A DNA stretch of 64,000 nt, taken from the NCBI RefSeq assembly GCF_029255145.1, contig NZ_JAPUVQ010000150.1, forward strand, positions 26,727 to 90,726. The letters are read 5' to 3'. Positions 1-8,669 of the stretch are shown here, piece by piece (position 1 is the first letter of the stretch; the number at the start of each line of letters is the position of its first letter). The notes below the pieces were generated by a model. That model saw nothing but the letters and a program-made list of their open reading frames with translations. It was not told the origin of the DNA and searched no databases. The position numbers and the translations under genes are program-made. Origin of the DNA: Accumulibacter sp003538495. Lineage in GTDB: Bacteria > Pseudomonadota > Gammaproteobacteria > Burkholderiales > Rhodocyclaceae.

Positions 1-677
1 CCGACCCGCAGCCCGGCCAGCGAACGCGCCTTGGACAGGGTGTGCACCACCAGCAGGTTCGGGTGCTGATTGACCAGGCCGATCGCCGACTCGCCGCCAA
101 AGTCCACGTAGGCCTCGTCGACGACCACCGCCGACTGACGATGGCTGGCCAGCAGGCGCGCGATCGACGCCACCGGCAGCAGGCAGCCGGTCGGCGCATT
201 CGGATTCGGGAAAATGATGCCGCCATTCGGCGCCGCGTAATCGTCGATGCGGATCGCGAAATTCTCGTCCAGCGGCACGGTGGCGTAGGCCACGTCGTGC
301 AGCCTGCAATAAACCGGGTAGAAGCTGTAGGTGATGTCCGGGAAGAGGACCGGCAAGCGATGCCTGAGCAGCGCCATGAACACGTGCGCCAGTACTTCGT
401 CGGAACCGTTGCCGACGAAAACCTGCTGCGGCGCGATGTCGAACTCGGCGAAACGGGCGGCTATCGCTTCCTTGAGGCGCGCCGCGTTCGGGTCCGGGTA
501 GAGTCGCAGCAACTCGCCGCCATTGGCCAGTTGGTCGGCGATCGCGGCGACCACGCGCGGCGACGGCGGGTAGGGGTTTTCGTTGGTATTCAGCTTGACC
601 AGATTCGGCAGCTGCGGCTGTTCGCCCGGAACATAGGGCGTCAGGCGATGAACAAGGGAACTCCAGTAGCGGCTCAT
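1..677 (-). CDS. hisC: Histidinol-phosphate aminotransferase, C-terminus cut by window edge
   Basis: PLP-dependent transamination of imidazole-acetol phosphate with glutamate in histidine synthesis. Translating the complement from the ATG at 675-677 gives about 225 residues beginning MSRYWSSLVHRLTPYVPGE. The fold-type I landmarks are LNTNENPYPPSP near the N-terminus, FPNPNAPTG and VVVDEAYVDF in the middle, and TLSKARSLAGLR at the edge, where the Lys is the PLP-binding residue. Roughly the last 130 residues lie outside the window. The gene is divergent from hisB, with a 186-bp gap between the starts. In many relatives hisC instead runs into hisB on the same strand, so the orientation is unusual. 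Identity is secure. Confidence 0.93.
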   Translation of the reverse strand, partial: MSRYWSSLVHRLTPYVPGEQPQLPNLVKLNTNENPYPPSPRVVAAIADQLANGGELLRLYPDPNAARLKEAIAARFAEFDIAPQQVFVGNGSDEVLAHVFMALLRHRLPVLFPDITYSFYPVYCRLHDVAYATVPLDENFAIRIDDYAAPNGGIIFPNPNAPTGCLLPVASIARLLASHRQSAVVVDEAYVDFGGESAIGLVNQHPNLLVVHTLSKARSLAGLRV

Positions 678-863
678 GAAAGGCGGCGCAGGTCGGATGC
701 AAGGAAAGCGCGAAATGGTATCATGCGCGTCTGCCGATCGAGACGCCATTGCGGATCATCGACCACTGCTCGCAAGCCACGCCAGGCGCCAACGGCGACC
801 CCTTGCTGGCCCCGATCATTTCCGACTCAACATTCTTTGTTGCCACTCTGCGACGGGATCCCG

Positions 864-1451
864 ATGCGGCAAGCAGAAGTCTCCAGGAATACGCTCGAAA
901 CCAGGATCACCGTTCGTCTGAACCTCGACGGCAGCGGTCAGAGCAGCTTCACCACCGGCGTCCCGTTCCTCGATCACATGCTAGAGCAGATTGCCCGGCA
1001 TGGCCTGATCGACCTCGAAGTTGAAGCCGACGGCGACCTGCACATCGACGCGCACCACACCGTCGAGGATATCGGCATCACCGTTGGCCAGACGCTGGCC
1101 AGGGCGCTCGGCGACAAGAAGGGTCTGCGGCGCTACGGACACGCGTATGTTCCGCTCGACGAAGCGCTGTCGCGGGTGGTGATCGACCTCTCCGGCCGGC
1201 CGGGTCTCGAGTTCCACGTTGATTTCAGGCGCGCCATGATCGGCGCCTTCGACGTCGATCTGGTGCACGAATTCTTCCAGGGTCTGGTCAACCACGCGCT
1301 GATCAGTGTGCACATCGACAATCTACGTGGCGACAACGCGCACCACCAGGCGGAAACGGTGTTCAAGGCCTTCGGCCGCGCGCTGCGTGCCGCGGTCGAA
1401 GCCGACCCGCGCGCCAGCGGTACCATTCCGTCGACCAAGGGCACGCTCTGA
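864..1451 (+). CDS. hisB: Imidazoleglycerol-phosphate dehydratase
   Basis: Monofunctional Mn-dependent dehydratase of 195 aa, acting in the sixth step of histidine synthesis. The start is the ATG at 864 (MRQAEVSRNTLETRI), because family similarity begins there. The open frame extends upstream to position 42, but that part only shadows hisC. Metal-binding His-rich motifs are present: HHTVEDIG in the first half and DNAHHQAETVFKAF near the C-terminus. It is the first gene of the plus-strand run hisB-H-A-F-I-E and its stop overlaps the hisH start by one base. The length is normal for the monofunctional enzyme; there is no fused phosphatase domain as in enterics. Confidence 0.97.
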   Translation: MRQAEVSRNTLETRITVRLNLDGSGQSSFTTGVPFLDHMLEQIARHGLIDLEVEADGDLHIDAHHTVEDIGITVGQTLARALGDKKGLRRYGHAYVPLDEALSRVVIDLSGRPGLEFHVDFRRAMIGAFDVDLVHEFFQGLVNHALISVHIDNLRGDNAHHQAETVFKAFGRALRAAVEADPRASGTIPSTKGTL

Positions 1452-2110
1452 TGCCATCGCTCAACGCCCCGCCGGGGGCGATCGTCGTGATCGACTACGG
1501 CATGGGCAACCTGCGGTCGGTGTGGCAAGCGCTGGTGCGCGTCGCCGACGGGCGCCAGGTGCTCGTCTCTTCTGATCCAGCGATGGTCAGCGCAGCCGAG
1601 CGCGTGGTCTTTCCCGGGCAAGGGGCGATGCCCGACTGCATGCGCGAGATCGACCAGCGCGGCTTGCGAACGGCGGTGCTCGATGCGGCCCGAAACAAGC
1701 CCTTTCTCGGGATCTGCATCGGCCAGCAAATGCTCTTCGAGCACAGTGAAGAAGGCAATGTACCCGGTCTGGGCGTCCTTGCGGGTACCGTCCGGCGGTT
1801 TCCGCCCAGCCGCATGTTCGACGCCGCGGGCGACACACTCAAGGTCCCGCACATGGGCTGGAACGAGGTGCGGCACGCCCGCCAACACGCCCTCTGGAAC
1901 GGCATTGCCGATGGCTCGCGCTTCTATTTCGTCCACAGCTATTTCGTCGACCCGCTGGACAGCGACTGCGCCGTCGGAACCACCGCTTACGGCATCCCCT
2001 TTACCAGTGCCGTGGCTCGGGATAATATCTTCGCCATTCAGTGCCACCCGGAAAAGAGCGCCGTGGACGGACTCGCCCTGCTGGCCAACTTCGTCGCCTG
2101 GAAACCCTGA
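1451..2110 (+). CDS. hisH: Imidazole glycerol phosphate synthase, glutamine amidotransferase subunit
   Basis: Class I glutamine amidotransferase of 219 aa that supplies ammonia to HisF. The nucleophile elbow is GICIGQQ with Cys89 (commonly GICLGMQ), and the catalytic His-Glu pair is in QCHPEKSAVDG near the C-terminus. The N-terminal VVIDYGMGNLRSV is typical. The ATG overlaps the hisB stop by one base, which indicates translational coupling. A 76-bp gap follows before hisA. The first nine residues precede the family core, so a slightly later start is possible, but no better start codon is visible. Confidence 0.96.
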   Translation: MPSLNAPPGAIVVIDYGMGNLRSVWQALVRVADGRQVLVSSDPAMVSAAERVVFPGQGAMPDCMREIDQRGLRTAVLDAARNKPFLGICIGQQMLFEHSEEGNVPGLGVLAGTVRRFPPSRMFDAAGDTLKVPHMGWNEVRHARQHALWNGIADGSRFYFVHSYFVDPLDSDCAVGTTAYGIPFTSAVARDNIFAIQCHPEKSAVDGLALLANFVAWKP

Positions 2111-2186
2111 ACCGGCGCGCTGCTCGCGGTAACCTCTTCTCCCTGGTCGCATCTCCTTTCATCTCACTCTTGCTTGCACATTCAAA

Positions 2187-2930
2187 ATGCTGATCATTCC
2201 CGCGATTGACCTCAAGAACGGACAGTGCGTCCGGCTCAAACAAGGTCTCATGGACCAGGCGACCGTCTTTTCGAATTCTCCGGGCGAGCAGGCCCGCGAT
2301 TGGCTGGCCCAGGGCGCCCGTCGCCTGCACGTGGTCGATCTCGACGGAGCCTTCGCCGGCAAGCCAAAGAACGAGAAGGCCATCAAGGAGATCATTCAGG
2401 CCGTCGGCGACGACATCCCCGTGCAACTCGGCGGCGGCATCCGCGATCTCGACACCATCGAACGCTGCCTCGACGACGGCGTCAGTTACGTGATCATCGG
2501 CACCGCGGCAGTGAAGAATCCCGGCTTTCTGCACGACGCCTGTGGTGCTTTCCCCGGCCACATCATCGTCGGTCTTGACGCCCGAGACGGCAAGGTGGCG
2601 GTCGATGGCTGGTCGAAAATGACCGGGCATGACGTCATCGATCTGGCCAGGAAGTACGAGGACTACGGCGTCGAAGCGATCATTTATACCGACATCGGCC
2701 GCGACGGCATGCTCTCCGGGATCAACATCGAGGCGACCGTCAAACTGGCGCAGGCGCTGCTGATTCCGGTGATCGCCAGCGGCGGGCTGTCGAGCATCGA
2801 CGACATCAGGCGGCTTTGCGCGGTCGAACAGGAAGGAATCAGCGCCGCCATCGCCGGCCGCGCGGTATACGATGGGTCGCTGGATTTTTCCGTGGCACAG
2901 GCCGAAGCCGACCGTGCGACCACCCCCTGA
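2187..2930 (+). CDS. hisA: ProFAR isomerase (phosphoribosylformimino-AICAR-P isomerase)
   Basis: A (beta/alpha)8-barrel isomerase of 247 aa for the Amadori rearrangement of ProFAR to PRFAR. The general-acid/base Asp8 lies in MLIIPAIDLKNGQCVRL, and the second Asp is in VGLDARDGKVAVDGW. The half-barrel phosphate-binding motifs are VQLGGGIR and VIASGGLSS. It sits between hisH and hisF in the his operon; 40 bp separate its stop from the hisF start. Confidence 0.97.
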   Translation: MLIIPAIDLKNGQCVRLKQGLMDQATVFSNSPGEQARDWLAQGARRLHVVDLDGAFAGKPKNEKAIKEIIQAVGDDIPVQLGGGIRDLDTIERCLDDGVSYVIIGTAAVKNPGFLHDACGAFPGHIIVGLDARDGKVAVDGWSKMTGHDVIDLARKYEDYGVEAIIYTDIGRDGMLSGINIEATVKLAQALLIPVIASGGLSSIDDIRRLCAVEQEGISAAIAGRAVYDGSLDFSVAQAEADRATTP

Positions 2931-2970
2931 TCTTCGCCACTTGCTCGCCGAACCAAGGCGCTAGCTGACC

Positions 2971-3732
2971 GTGGCCCTGGCCAAACGGATCATCCCCTGC
3001 CTCGACGTGACCGCCGGTCGGGTCGTCAAGGGCACCAATTTCATCGACCTGCGTGACGCCGGCGACCCGGTTGAAATCGCCCGCCGCTACGACCAGCAGG
3101 GTGCCGACGAAGTCACTTTCCTCGACATCACGGCGTCGTCGGATCAGCGCGAAATCATTCTGCACATCGTCGAAGCCTGCGCCGCTCAGGTCTTCATTCC
3201 GCTGACCGTTGGCGGGGGCGTACGCTCGGTCGCCGATGTGCGTCGCCTGTTGAACGCCGGCGCCGACAAGGTGAGCATGAACACCGCCGCGGTCGAAAAC
3301 CCGGACCTGATTGCCGAAGCATCGGCCAAAGTCGGCAACCAGTGCATTGTCGTGGCCATTGACGCCAAGCAGCTGGCGCCGGGAGTCTGGCAGGTGTTCA
3401 CCCATGGCGGAAGAAGGAATACCGGGATCGACGCCATCGACTGGGCTCGCCGCGTTCAGCAACTCGGTGCCGGCGAAATCCTGCTCACTAGCATGGATCG
3501 CGACGGCACCCGCAACGGTTTCGATCTGCCCCTGACGCGGGCGGTGGCGGCTGCGGTCGATATCCCGGTGATCGCCAGCGGCGGCGTCGGCACGCTGCAG
3601 CATCTCGCCGAAGGCGTCGCCGAAGGCCGGGCTGACGCGGTGCTGGCTGCAAGCATCTTCCACTTCGGTGAGTACACCATTCGGCAGGCGAAGGAGTACA
3701 TGCGCGAGCGTGGCATCGAGGTCCGCCTGTGA
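2971..3732 (+). CDS. hisF: Imidazole glycerol phosphate synthase, cyclase subunit
   Basis: Cyclase half of IGP synthase (253 aa), which uses ammonia channelled from HisH to convert PRFAR to IGP and AICAR. It starts at a GTG (MALAKRIIPCLDVTAGRVVKG); the catalytic Asp is in PCLDV and its partner in VVAIDAKQ. Barrel phosphate-binding motifs LTVGGGVRS and VIASGGVGT are present. The stop overlaps the hisI GTG start by four bases (GTGA), so the two are probably translationally coupled. Confidence 0.97.
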   Translation: MALAKRIIPCLDVTAGRVVKGTNFIDLRDAGDPVEIARRYDQQGADEVTFLDITASSDQREIILHIVEACAAQVFIPLTVGGGVRSVADVRRLLNAGADKVSMNTAAVENPDLIAEASAKVGNQCIVVAIDAKQLAPGVWQVFTHGGRRNTGIDAIDWARRVQQLGAGEILLTSMDRDGTRNGFDLPLTRAVAAAVDIPVIASGGVGTLQHLAEGVAEGRADAVLAASIFHFGEYTIRQAKEYMRERGIEVRL

Positions 3733-4133
3733 GCGATCTGGACCCTGACCAACCCTGGCTTGAAGCCCTCAAGTGGGACCAACAGGGCATGCTGCCTGCG
3801 ATTGCCCAGGACGCCAGCAGTGGTCGGGTGCTAATGTTCGCCTTCATGAACCGGCAGTCGCTACAGGAGACGCTTGACAGCGGTAGCGCGGTATACTGGT
3901 CGCGTTCGCGTCAGCGGCTGTGGCGGAAAGGCGAAGAGTCGGGCCATCGGCAACGGGTACGCTCGATCCGCACCGACTGTGACGGCGACGTGCTGTTGCT
4001 GGCGATCGACCAGGAGGGCGGCATCGCGTGCCACACCGGTCGGCAGAGCTGTTTTTTCTATCAACTGCAGGGCGGCCTGTGGGTGGCGGTCGACCCGGTG
4101 CTCAAGGACCCCAAGGACATCTACGGTAAATGA
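3729..4133 (+). CDS. hisI: Phosphoribosyl-AMP cyclohydrolase
   Basis: Zn/Mg-dependent hydrolase of 134 aa that opens the purine ring of PR-AMP. It has a GTG start inside the end of hisF. The metal-binding cysteines are visible in SIRTDCDGD and GIACHTGRQSCFF. It is a stand-alone enzyme: the PR-ATP pyrophosphatase is a separate downstream gene (hisE), as usual in betaproteobacteria and unlike the enteric HisIE fusion. Its stop overlaps the hisE ATG (ATGA). Confidence 0.96.
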   Translation: MSDLDPDQPWLEALKWDQQGMLPAIAQDASSGRVLMFAFMNRQSLQETLDSGSAVYWSRSRQRLWRKGEESGHRQRVRSIRTDCDGDVLLLAIDQEGGIACHTGRQSCFFYQLQGGLWVAVDPVLKDPKDIYGK

Positions 4134-4450
4134 ACATGGACATGCTGCACCGGATCTCGGAGACCCTGCTTGCGCGCCGCAAGGCAGACCCGGAAACCTC
4201 CTACACGGCACAGCTGATGGCCAAAGGGCCGGACGCGATCCTGAAAAAGATCGGCGAGGAAACCGCCGAGTTGATCATGGCCGGCAAGGAAGGCAACCGC
4301 CTGCACGTCGTCTGGGAGTCCACCGACGTGCTCTACCACACGATGGTTCTGCTCGCCTTTTATGGCCTGTCGATCGAGGATGTGCTGCAGGAGATGCGGC
4401 GGCGCGAAGGTGTTTCCGGAATCGACGAGAAGAAGTCGCGGAAGACCTGA
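4130..4450 (+). CDS. hisE: Phosphoribosyl-ATP pyrophosphatase
   Basis: All-alpha MazG-like pyrophosphohydrolase of 106 aa that converts PR-ATP to PR-AMP. Diagnostic segments are KKIGEETAELIMAGK and ESTDVLYHTMVLL, which hold the acidic metal ligands. The ATG overlaps the hisI stop; a second in-frame ATG lies 6 bp downstream, so the start is uncertain by two codons. It is followed three bases later by the HIT gene, so it is probably co-transcribed into the HIT-tat block. Confidence 0.96.
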   Translation: MNMDMLHRISETLLARRKADPETSYTAQLMAKGPDAILKKIGEETAELIMAGKEGNRLHVVWESTDVLYHTMVLLAFYGLSIEDVLQEMRRREGVSGIDEKKSRKT

Positions 4451-4453
4451 GCC

Positions 4454-4804
4454 ATGGAAAACTGCCTGTTCTGCAAAATCGCGGCGGCTCAGATCCCGTC
4501 GCGCAAGGTATACGAGGACGACGAGATCTTCGCCTTCCACGACATCAAGCCGGCTCGTCCGGTGCATCTGCTGGTGATTCCCAAGCGGCACATCACCTCG
4601 CTGGCCAGCGCCACCGAGGCCGACCTGCCCGTTCTCGGCCGGATGCTCGCCGTCGCCAACCGCCTGGCGACCGAGCAGGGCAGCCCCGACGGCTTCCGCT
4701 TGATCATCAATACCGGGACCATCGGGCACCAGGAAGTGCAACACCTGCATGCACACATCGTCGGCGGACCAGACCCGGTCGGGCCGATGCTCAAGCGAAT
4801 CTGA
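4454..4804 (+). CDS. HIT-family (HinT-like) purine nucleoside phosphoramidase
   Basis: A 116-aa histidine triad protein. The N-terminus MENCLFCKIAAAQIPS is typical of the HinT branch, and the triad is QHLHAHIVGG (HxHxH) with the central His as nucleophile. Members hydrolyse AMP-lysine or aminoacyl-adenylate type P-N bonds; the physiological substrate is unclear. The hisE-HIT-tatA order is conserved in many betaproteobacteria, which suggests a shared transcript and not a shared pathway. Confidence 0.95.
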   Translation: MENCLFCKIAAAQIPSRKVYEDDEIFAFHDIKPARPVHLLVIPKRHITSLASATEADLPVLGRMLAVANRLATEQGSPDGFRLIINTGTIGHQEVQHLHAHIVGGPDPVGPMLKRI

Positions 4805-4887
4805 CCGGCGCGGCAGCCCTTGCACGCCGCGCCGGAACACCTTGCTGCCGGCAACGCGAGAGAATTTCACCTTAACGGAGGCCTGCT

Positions 4888-5136
4888 ATGGGTTCTTTCA
4901 GCATCTGGCATTGGTTGATCGTACTGATCATCGTCCTGCTGGTTTTCGGCACCAAGAAACTGCGTGGCCTTGGCTCCGACCTCGGCGGCGCGGTCAAGGG
5001 ATTCAAGGACGGCATAAAGGATGCGACGGCCGAAGACCAGGCGGCCGACAGCACCGCGCAGCCGACCCCTCCGCCGCCGCAGGTCAAGGAGGGTCAGACG
5101 ATCGAGGGCGAGGTCAGGGAAAAGACCAGGAGCTAG
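4888..5136 (+). CDS. tatA: Sec-independent translocase subunit TatA
   Basis: An 82-aa twin-arginine translocase subunit. It has one N-terminal transmembrane helix (residues about 4-20, MGSFSIWHWLIVLIIVLLVF), the FGTKKL hinge, an amphipathic helix (LRGLGSDLGGAVKGFKDGIK) and an acidic, Pro/Gln-rich tail. A good ribosome site (acggagg) precedes the ATG. A 174-bp gap separates it from tatB, longer than elsewhere in the operon, and I see no gene in that gap. Confidence 0.96.
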   Translation: MGSFSIWHWLIVLIIVLLVFGTKKLRGLGSDLGGAVKGFKDGIKDATAEDQAADSTAQPTPPPPQVKEGQTIEGEVREKTRS

Positions 5137-5310
5137 TCGCCGTGCCAGCTGCTGCTCCCGCGACTTCCGGCGGCAGGCGATCCGGCAACCTGCGGCCTGG
5201 AGGTCATTGCCAGGCCGGCGCCGAAGACCCGTCAGGTCGCACTTCCCACAGGGGTTTCCACTGCAGTTCGCCGCGTTTCCACCGCTCGCACCCGATGCCC
5301 ACACCGCGCC

Positions 5311-5730
5311 ATGTTTGATATCAGCTTCAGCGAGATGATCCTGATTGCCGTCGTGGCGCTGGTGGTCATCGGACCGGAGCGGCTGCCCAAGGTGGCACGC
5401 ACCGCCGGGCACCTGCTCGGCCGTCTGCAACGCTACGTCAGCGACGTCAAGTCCGACATCAACCGCGAAATCCAGCTCGACGAACTGAAGAAACTGCGGG
5501 CCGAGATCCAGGAGTCTGCGCGCAGCGTCGAACAGACCCTGAGCAGCGAAATGCACGCGGCACGGCAGGCGATGACCCAGACCGCCCAACAGGTCAGCGG
5601 CGAGAACCAGGCCGCAGCGGCCAACGAGCCGCCACCGCCCGCGGCGACGCCGATCCTGCCCGGCCCGGGGGCCGAGACGCCGCCGCCCGCAGACCAAGGC
5701 GGCGCCGGCAAGCCTAGCGGTCTGGCCTGA
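5311..5730 (+). CDS. tatB: Sec-independent translocase subunit TatB
   Basis: A 139-aa TatB that binds TatC and helps form the twin-arginine substrate receptor. The N-terminus MFDISFSEMILIAVVALVVIGPERLPKV is not split by gaps; key features are one TM helix and the conserved GPERLP hinge. An amphipathic helix (ARTAGHLLGRLQRYVSDVKS) and a coiled region follow. The tail from about residue 100 is Ala/Pro-rich and variable, as usual. TatC follows 7 bp later. Confidence 0.95.
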   Translation: MFDISFSEMILIAVVALVVIGPERLPKVARTAGHLLGRLQRYVSDVKSDINREIQLDELKKLRAEIQESARSVEQTLSSEMHAARQAMTQTAQQVSGENQAAAANEPPPPAATPILPGPGAETPPPADQGGAGKPSGLA

Positions 5731-5737
5731 ACGACCG

Positions 5738-6604
5738 ATGAGCGAAACCGAAGACTCCTTCCTGTCGCACCTGGTCGAGTTGCGCGACCGCCTGATCAAG
5801 GTGCTGATCGCCATCGGCGTCGTTTTCCTCTGCCTCTTCCCGTGGGCCAAGGAACTCTATTCGCTACTCGCGCAACCCCTGCTGGCGACCCTGCCGCAAG
5901 GCGGCCAGATGATCGCTACCGACGTCGTCGGCGTCTTCCTGGTGCCGATGAAAGTGGCGCTGATGGTCGCCTTCCTGATCGCGCTGCCCTACGTCCTCTA
6001 TCAGGTCTGGGCCTTCATCGCGCCGGGACTCTACGCCCACGAGAAGCGGTTGGCGCTGCCACTGGTCGCGGCGAGCGTTCTGCTGTTCTTCATCGGCATG
6101 GCCTTCGCCTATTTTCTGGTCTTTCCGACGGTCTTCGGGTTCATGGCCAAAGTGGCACCCGAGGGCGTCGCCTGGATGACCGACATCGAAAAGTATCTCT
6201 CTTTCGTGATGACCACCTTCATGGCTTTCGGGGTGACTTTCGAGGTCCCGGTGCTGGTCGTCGTTCTGGTTTATGTCGGCATCGTCGACCTCGCCAAACT
6301 CAGGGAATGGCGCCCGTATGTGATCGTCGGATCGTTCGTCGTGGCGGCAGTGTTCACGCCTCCGGACGTGATCTCGCAGTTGCTGATGGCCATTCCAATG
6401 TGCCTGCTTTTCGAGCTGGGGCTGCTGATGGCCAGGTTCGTCACCCGACGCGCAGCGCCTGCTGGCACACCGGGCGACCAGCCAGGGCCATCGGCTGCCG
6501 CCAATCAGGGGGACGATTGGACACCGCTGACCACCGAGGAAATGAACCAGGCGATCGCCGATCTCAGTCCGCAGCAGGGCGACGACCGCAAACCCGACGC
6601 CTGA
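5738..6604 (+). CDS. tatC: Sec-independent translocase core subunit TatC
   Basis: A 288-aa polytopic inner-membrane protein with six predicted TM helices, the primary receptor for twin-arginine signal peptides. The cytoplasmic N-terminus carries SFLSHLVELRDRL, matching the conserved FxxHLxELRxR motif with the Glu that binds the signal peptide. The glycine/proline-rich periplasmic loop YQVWAFIAPGLYAHEKR is also typical. The C-terminal tail after the last TM (residues about 250-288) is polar and variable. It is the last gene of the his-HIT-tat run; the next gene faces it. Confidence 0.97.
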   Translation: MSETEDSFLSHLVELRDRLIKVLIAIGVVFLCLFPWAKELYSLLAQPLLATLPQGGQMIATDVVGVFLVPMKVALMVAFLIALPYVLYQVWAFIAPGLYAHEKRLALPLVAASVLLFFIGMAFAYFLVFPTVFGFMAKVAPEGVAWMTDIEKYLSFVMTTFMAFGVTFEVPVLVVVLVYVGIVDLAKLREWRPYVIVGSFVVAAVFTPPDVISQLLMAIPMCLLFELGLLMARFVTRRAAPAGTPGDQPGPSAAANQGDDWTPLTTEEMNQAIADLSPQQGDDRKPDA

Positions 6605-6651
6605 CACCGGGTGGTGGCGCCCTGCTCGACCGGCGGCGGACAAGTCCTCGC

Positions 6652-7458
6652 TCAGGCGGGTGTCTGCGGTGGTCCAGCGATGGTGAGCCGATGCCGGGCC
6701 GGCGCGCCGCCTTCGAACTGCCACAGGCTGCCGCGCGGCATCACCGTCCACTGTTCATTGTCGGTCAGTGGCACCGTGGCGATCACCGCGACGCGATCGT
6801 TGGGCGTCGTCACAGCGCTGAAATCGATGCTCAGATCCTGATCTCGCAGATGGGCAACGGCAAAGGGCGCCTGGCGAACGATGTAGCTCAGCTGCGTCGA
6901 GCAGTGCGCGAACAGGCAATCGCCATTCGACAGCAGGTAGTTGCATGCGCCACGCGCGCCGAGATCGAGGGTCAGTTGATGCAGCGCCTCGAACAGCATC
7001 GCCTGACTGGGCGGCCGGCTGCCGAAGCGCTGCCGCAGGTTCTGCAGCAGCCAGCAGAAAGCGCGCTCGCTGTCGGTCTGGCCCACCGGCGTGAAACTGC
7101 CGTCGAGTTCCGGCGCGAAATCCGGCAAGTGGCCGTTATGCGCGAAGATCCAGTAGCGTCCCCAGAGTTCGCGCATGAACGGGTGGGTGTTCTCGAGCGC
7201 GACCAGACCCTGGGTCGCCTTGCGGATATGCGCGATGACGTTTTGCGAATGGATCGGATAGCTGCACACCAGCGCGGCGACCGGCGACGAGCACGATGGC
7301 TGCGGGTCGAGGAACACGCGTGTGCCGCGGCCTTCGAAAAAGGCAATTCCCCAGCCGTCCGAATGCACGTCTGTAGCCCCGCCGCGGACCTGGAAACCGG
7401 CAAAGGAAAAGCAGATGTCGGTGGGCACGTTGCAGTTCATGCCGAGCAGCTGACACAT
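6652..7458 (-). CDS. Class II glutamine amidotransferase (YafJ-like)
   Basis: A 268-aa Ntn-type amidotransferase domain protein. Cys2 after the initiator Met (MCQLLGMNCN) is the expected nucleophile once the Met is removed. Family motifs GGATDVHSDGWGIAF and FAHNGHLPDF follow. Stand-alone members of this branch have no firmly assigned acceptor substrate. It lies 14 bp downstream of the DegS-like protease on the same strand and converges with tatC. Confident at family level; no specific reaction can be named. Confidence 0.92.
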   Translation of the reverse strand: MCQLLGMNCNVPTDICFSFAGFQVRGGATDVHSDGWGIAFFEGRGTRVFLDPQPSCSSPVAALVCSYPIHSQNVIAHIRKATQGLVALENTHPFMRELWGRYWIFAHNGHLPDFAPELDGSFTPVGQTDSERAFCWLLQNLRQRFGSRPPSQAMLFEALHQLTLDLGARGACNYLLSNGDCLFAHCSTQLSYIVRQAPFAVAHLRDQDLSIDFSAVTTPNDRVAVIATVPLTDNEQWTVMPRGSLWQFEGGAPARHRLTIAGPPQTPA

Positions 7459-7472
7459 GCCGGCTCGCCCGA

Positions 7473-8648
7473 CTACTCGCGCTCGCGGCGCTGTGGCGCC
7501 CGCTTGCCGATCTTGACCGTGGTGTCGAACAGCTTGTTCTGCCGCCGCAACTGGAAACTGACCGTTTCTCCCGGCTTCTGGCCGGCGATCAGATCGAGCA
7601 TCCCCTGCGGATCCTTGACCGGCCGCCCGCCGACGGCGAGCAGAATATCGCCCGGCTTGATCCCTCCCGCATCGGCCGGGCTGCCGCGCAAGACGCCGGC
7701 GATCAGGGCGCCCGAGGTATCGGGCAGGCCGAAGGACTCGGCCAGATCGATGGTGATTTCCTGCGCCTCGACGCCGATCCAGCCACGCGTCACGACGCCG
7801 GTCTGGATGATCTGCTCCATGACGTTGCGGGCGATCGAGATCGGAATCGCAAAACCGATGCCCAAAGAACCGCCAGAGCGCGAATAGATGGCCGTATTGA
7901 TCCCAATCAGGTTACCCTGGCTGTCCACCAGCGCGCCTCCGGAATTGCCCGGGTTGATCGCCGCGTCGGTCTGGATGAAGTTTTCGAAGGTGTTGATCCC
8001 GAGATGCGAGCGGCCCAGTGCCGAGATGATTCCCATGGTCACCGTCTGCCCGACGCCGAAGGGATTGCCGATCGCCAGGGTCACGTCGCCGACCCCCACG
8101 TCGTCCATCTGTCCCAGCGTTATCGCCGGCAACACCAGCTTCTTGCCGTGCTCCTCGCTGATTTGCAGGACCGCGAGGTCGGACTCGGGGTCGCTGCCAA
8201 CGAGGCGGGCGCTCAGGTTGCGACCATCACTGAGGGCAATCTCGATCTGGTCCGCGGCTTCGACGACATGGAAGTTCGTGAGAACATAGCCATTCGGGCT
8301 GACAATGACCCCCGAGCCCAGGCCGGACGTGCTCGGACCATCGCCACCCTCGCCGTCGCCAAAGAAGTGGCGGAAGGCCGGGTCGTCGAGCAGTGGATGG
8401 CGGCGCGCCTTGATCTTCTGCGAGGTAAAAATGTGCACCACCGACGGCAGCGCTTTCTTCGCCGCTTCGCGATACGACGGGGCGACCAGCACCGGCGGCA
8501 TCCCCTTGACCGACTCCTGCAGGGAAACGATGCTGGGCCCCGTCAATGACCCCTTGCCCAGCCACTCGGGCTTAAGCGTGCTGACCACGAAGAGAACGGC
8601 CAGACCGATGGTCACCGTTTGTGCAAAAATCAGCCAGAGCCTGCGCAT
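7473..8648 (-). CDS. HtrA-type periplasmic serine protease with one PDZ domain (DegS/DegQ-like)
   Basis: A 391-aa trypsin-like envelope protease. An N-terminal hydrophobic segment (MRRLWLIFAQTVTIGLAVLF) probably anchors it in the inner membrane as in DegS. The catalytic triad is visible: His in TNFHVVEAAD, Asp in DPESDLAVLQ, and Ser in INPGNSGGALVD. A single PDZ domain occupies about residues 290-380 (GVLRGSPADAGGIKPGDILL). The frame is open upstream to 8978, but family similarity starts at the ATG at 8646-8648, and the extra part shadows the divergent NIF3 gene. One PDZ plus an anchor favours DegS over DegP; whether it triggers a sigma-E response cannot be read here. Confidence 0.95.
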   Translation of the reverse strand: MRRLWLIFAQTVTIGLAVLFVVSTLKPEWLGKGSLTGPSIVSLQESVKGMPPVLVAPSYREAAKKALPSVVHIFTSQKIKARRHPLLDDPAFRHFFGDGEGGDGPSTSGLGSGVIVSPNGYVLTNFHVVEAADQIEIALSDGRNLSARLVGSDPESDLAVLQISEEHGKKLVLPAITLGQMDDVGVGDVTLAIGNPFGVGQTVTMGIISALGRSHLGINTFENFIQTDAAINPGNSGGALVDSQGNLIGINTAIYSRSGGSLGIGFAIPISIARNVMEQIIQTGVVTRGWIGVEAQEITIDLAESFGLPDTSGALIAGVLRGSPADAGGIKPGDILLAVGGRPVKDPQGMLDLIAGQKPGETVSFQLRRQNKLFDTTVKIGKRAPQRRERE

Positions 8649-8669
8649 GGGCGAAATCGGAGCCGGTGA

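Noticed and set aside
42..863. Long open frame upstream of hisB on the plus strand
   Set aside because: It is antisense to hisC and shows no family likeness; hisB similarity starts at 864.
5842..7887. 681-aa plus-strand ORF
   Set aside because: Overlaps tatC in another frame and runs antisense through the amidotransferase and protease genes.
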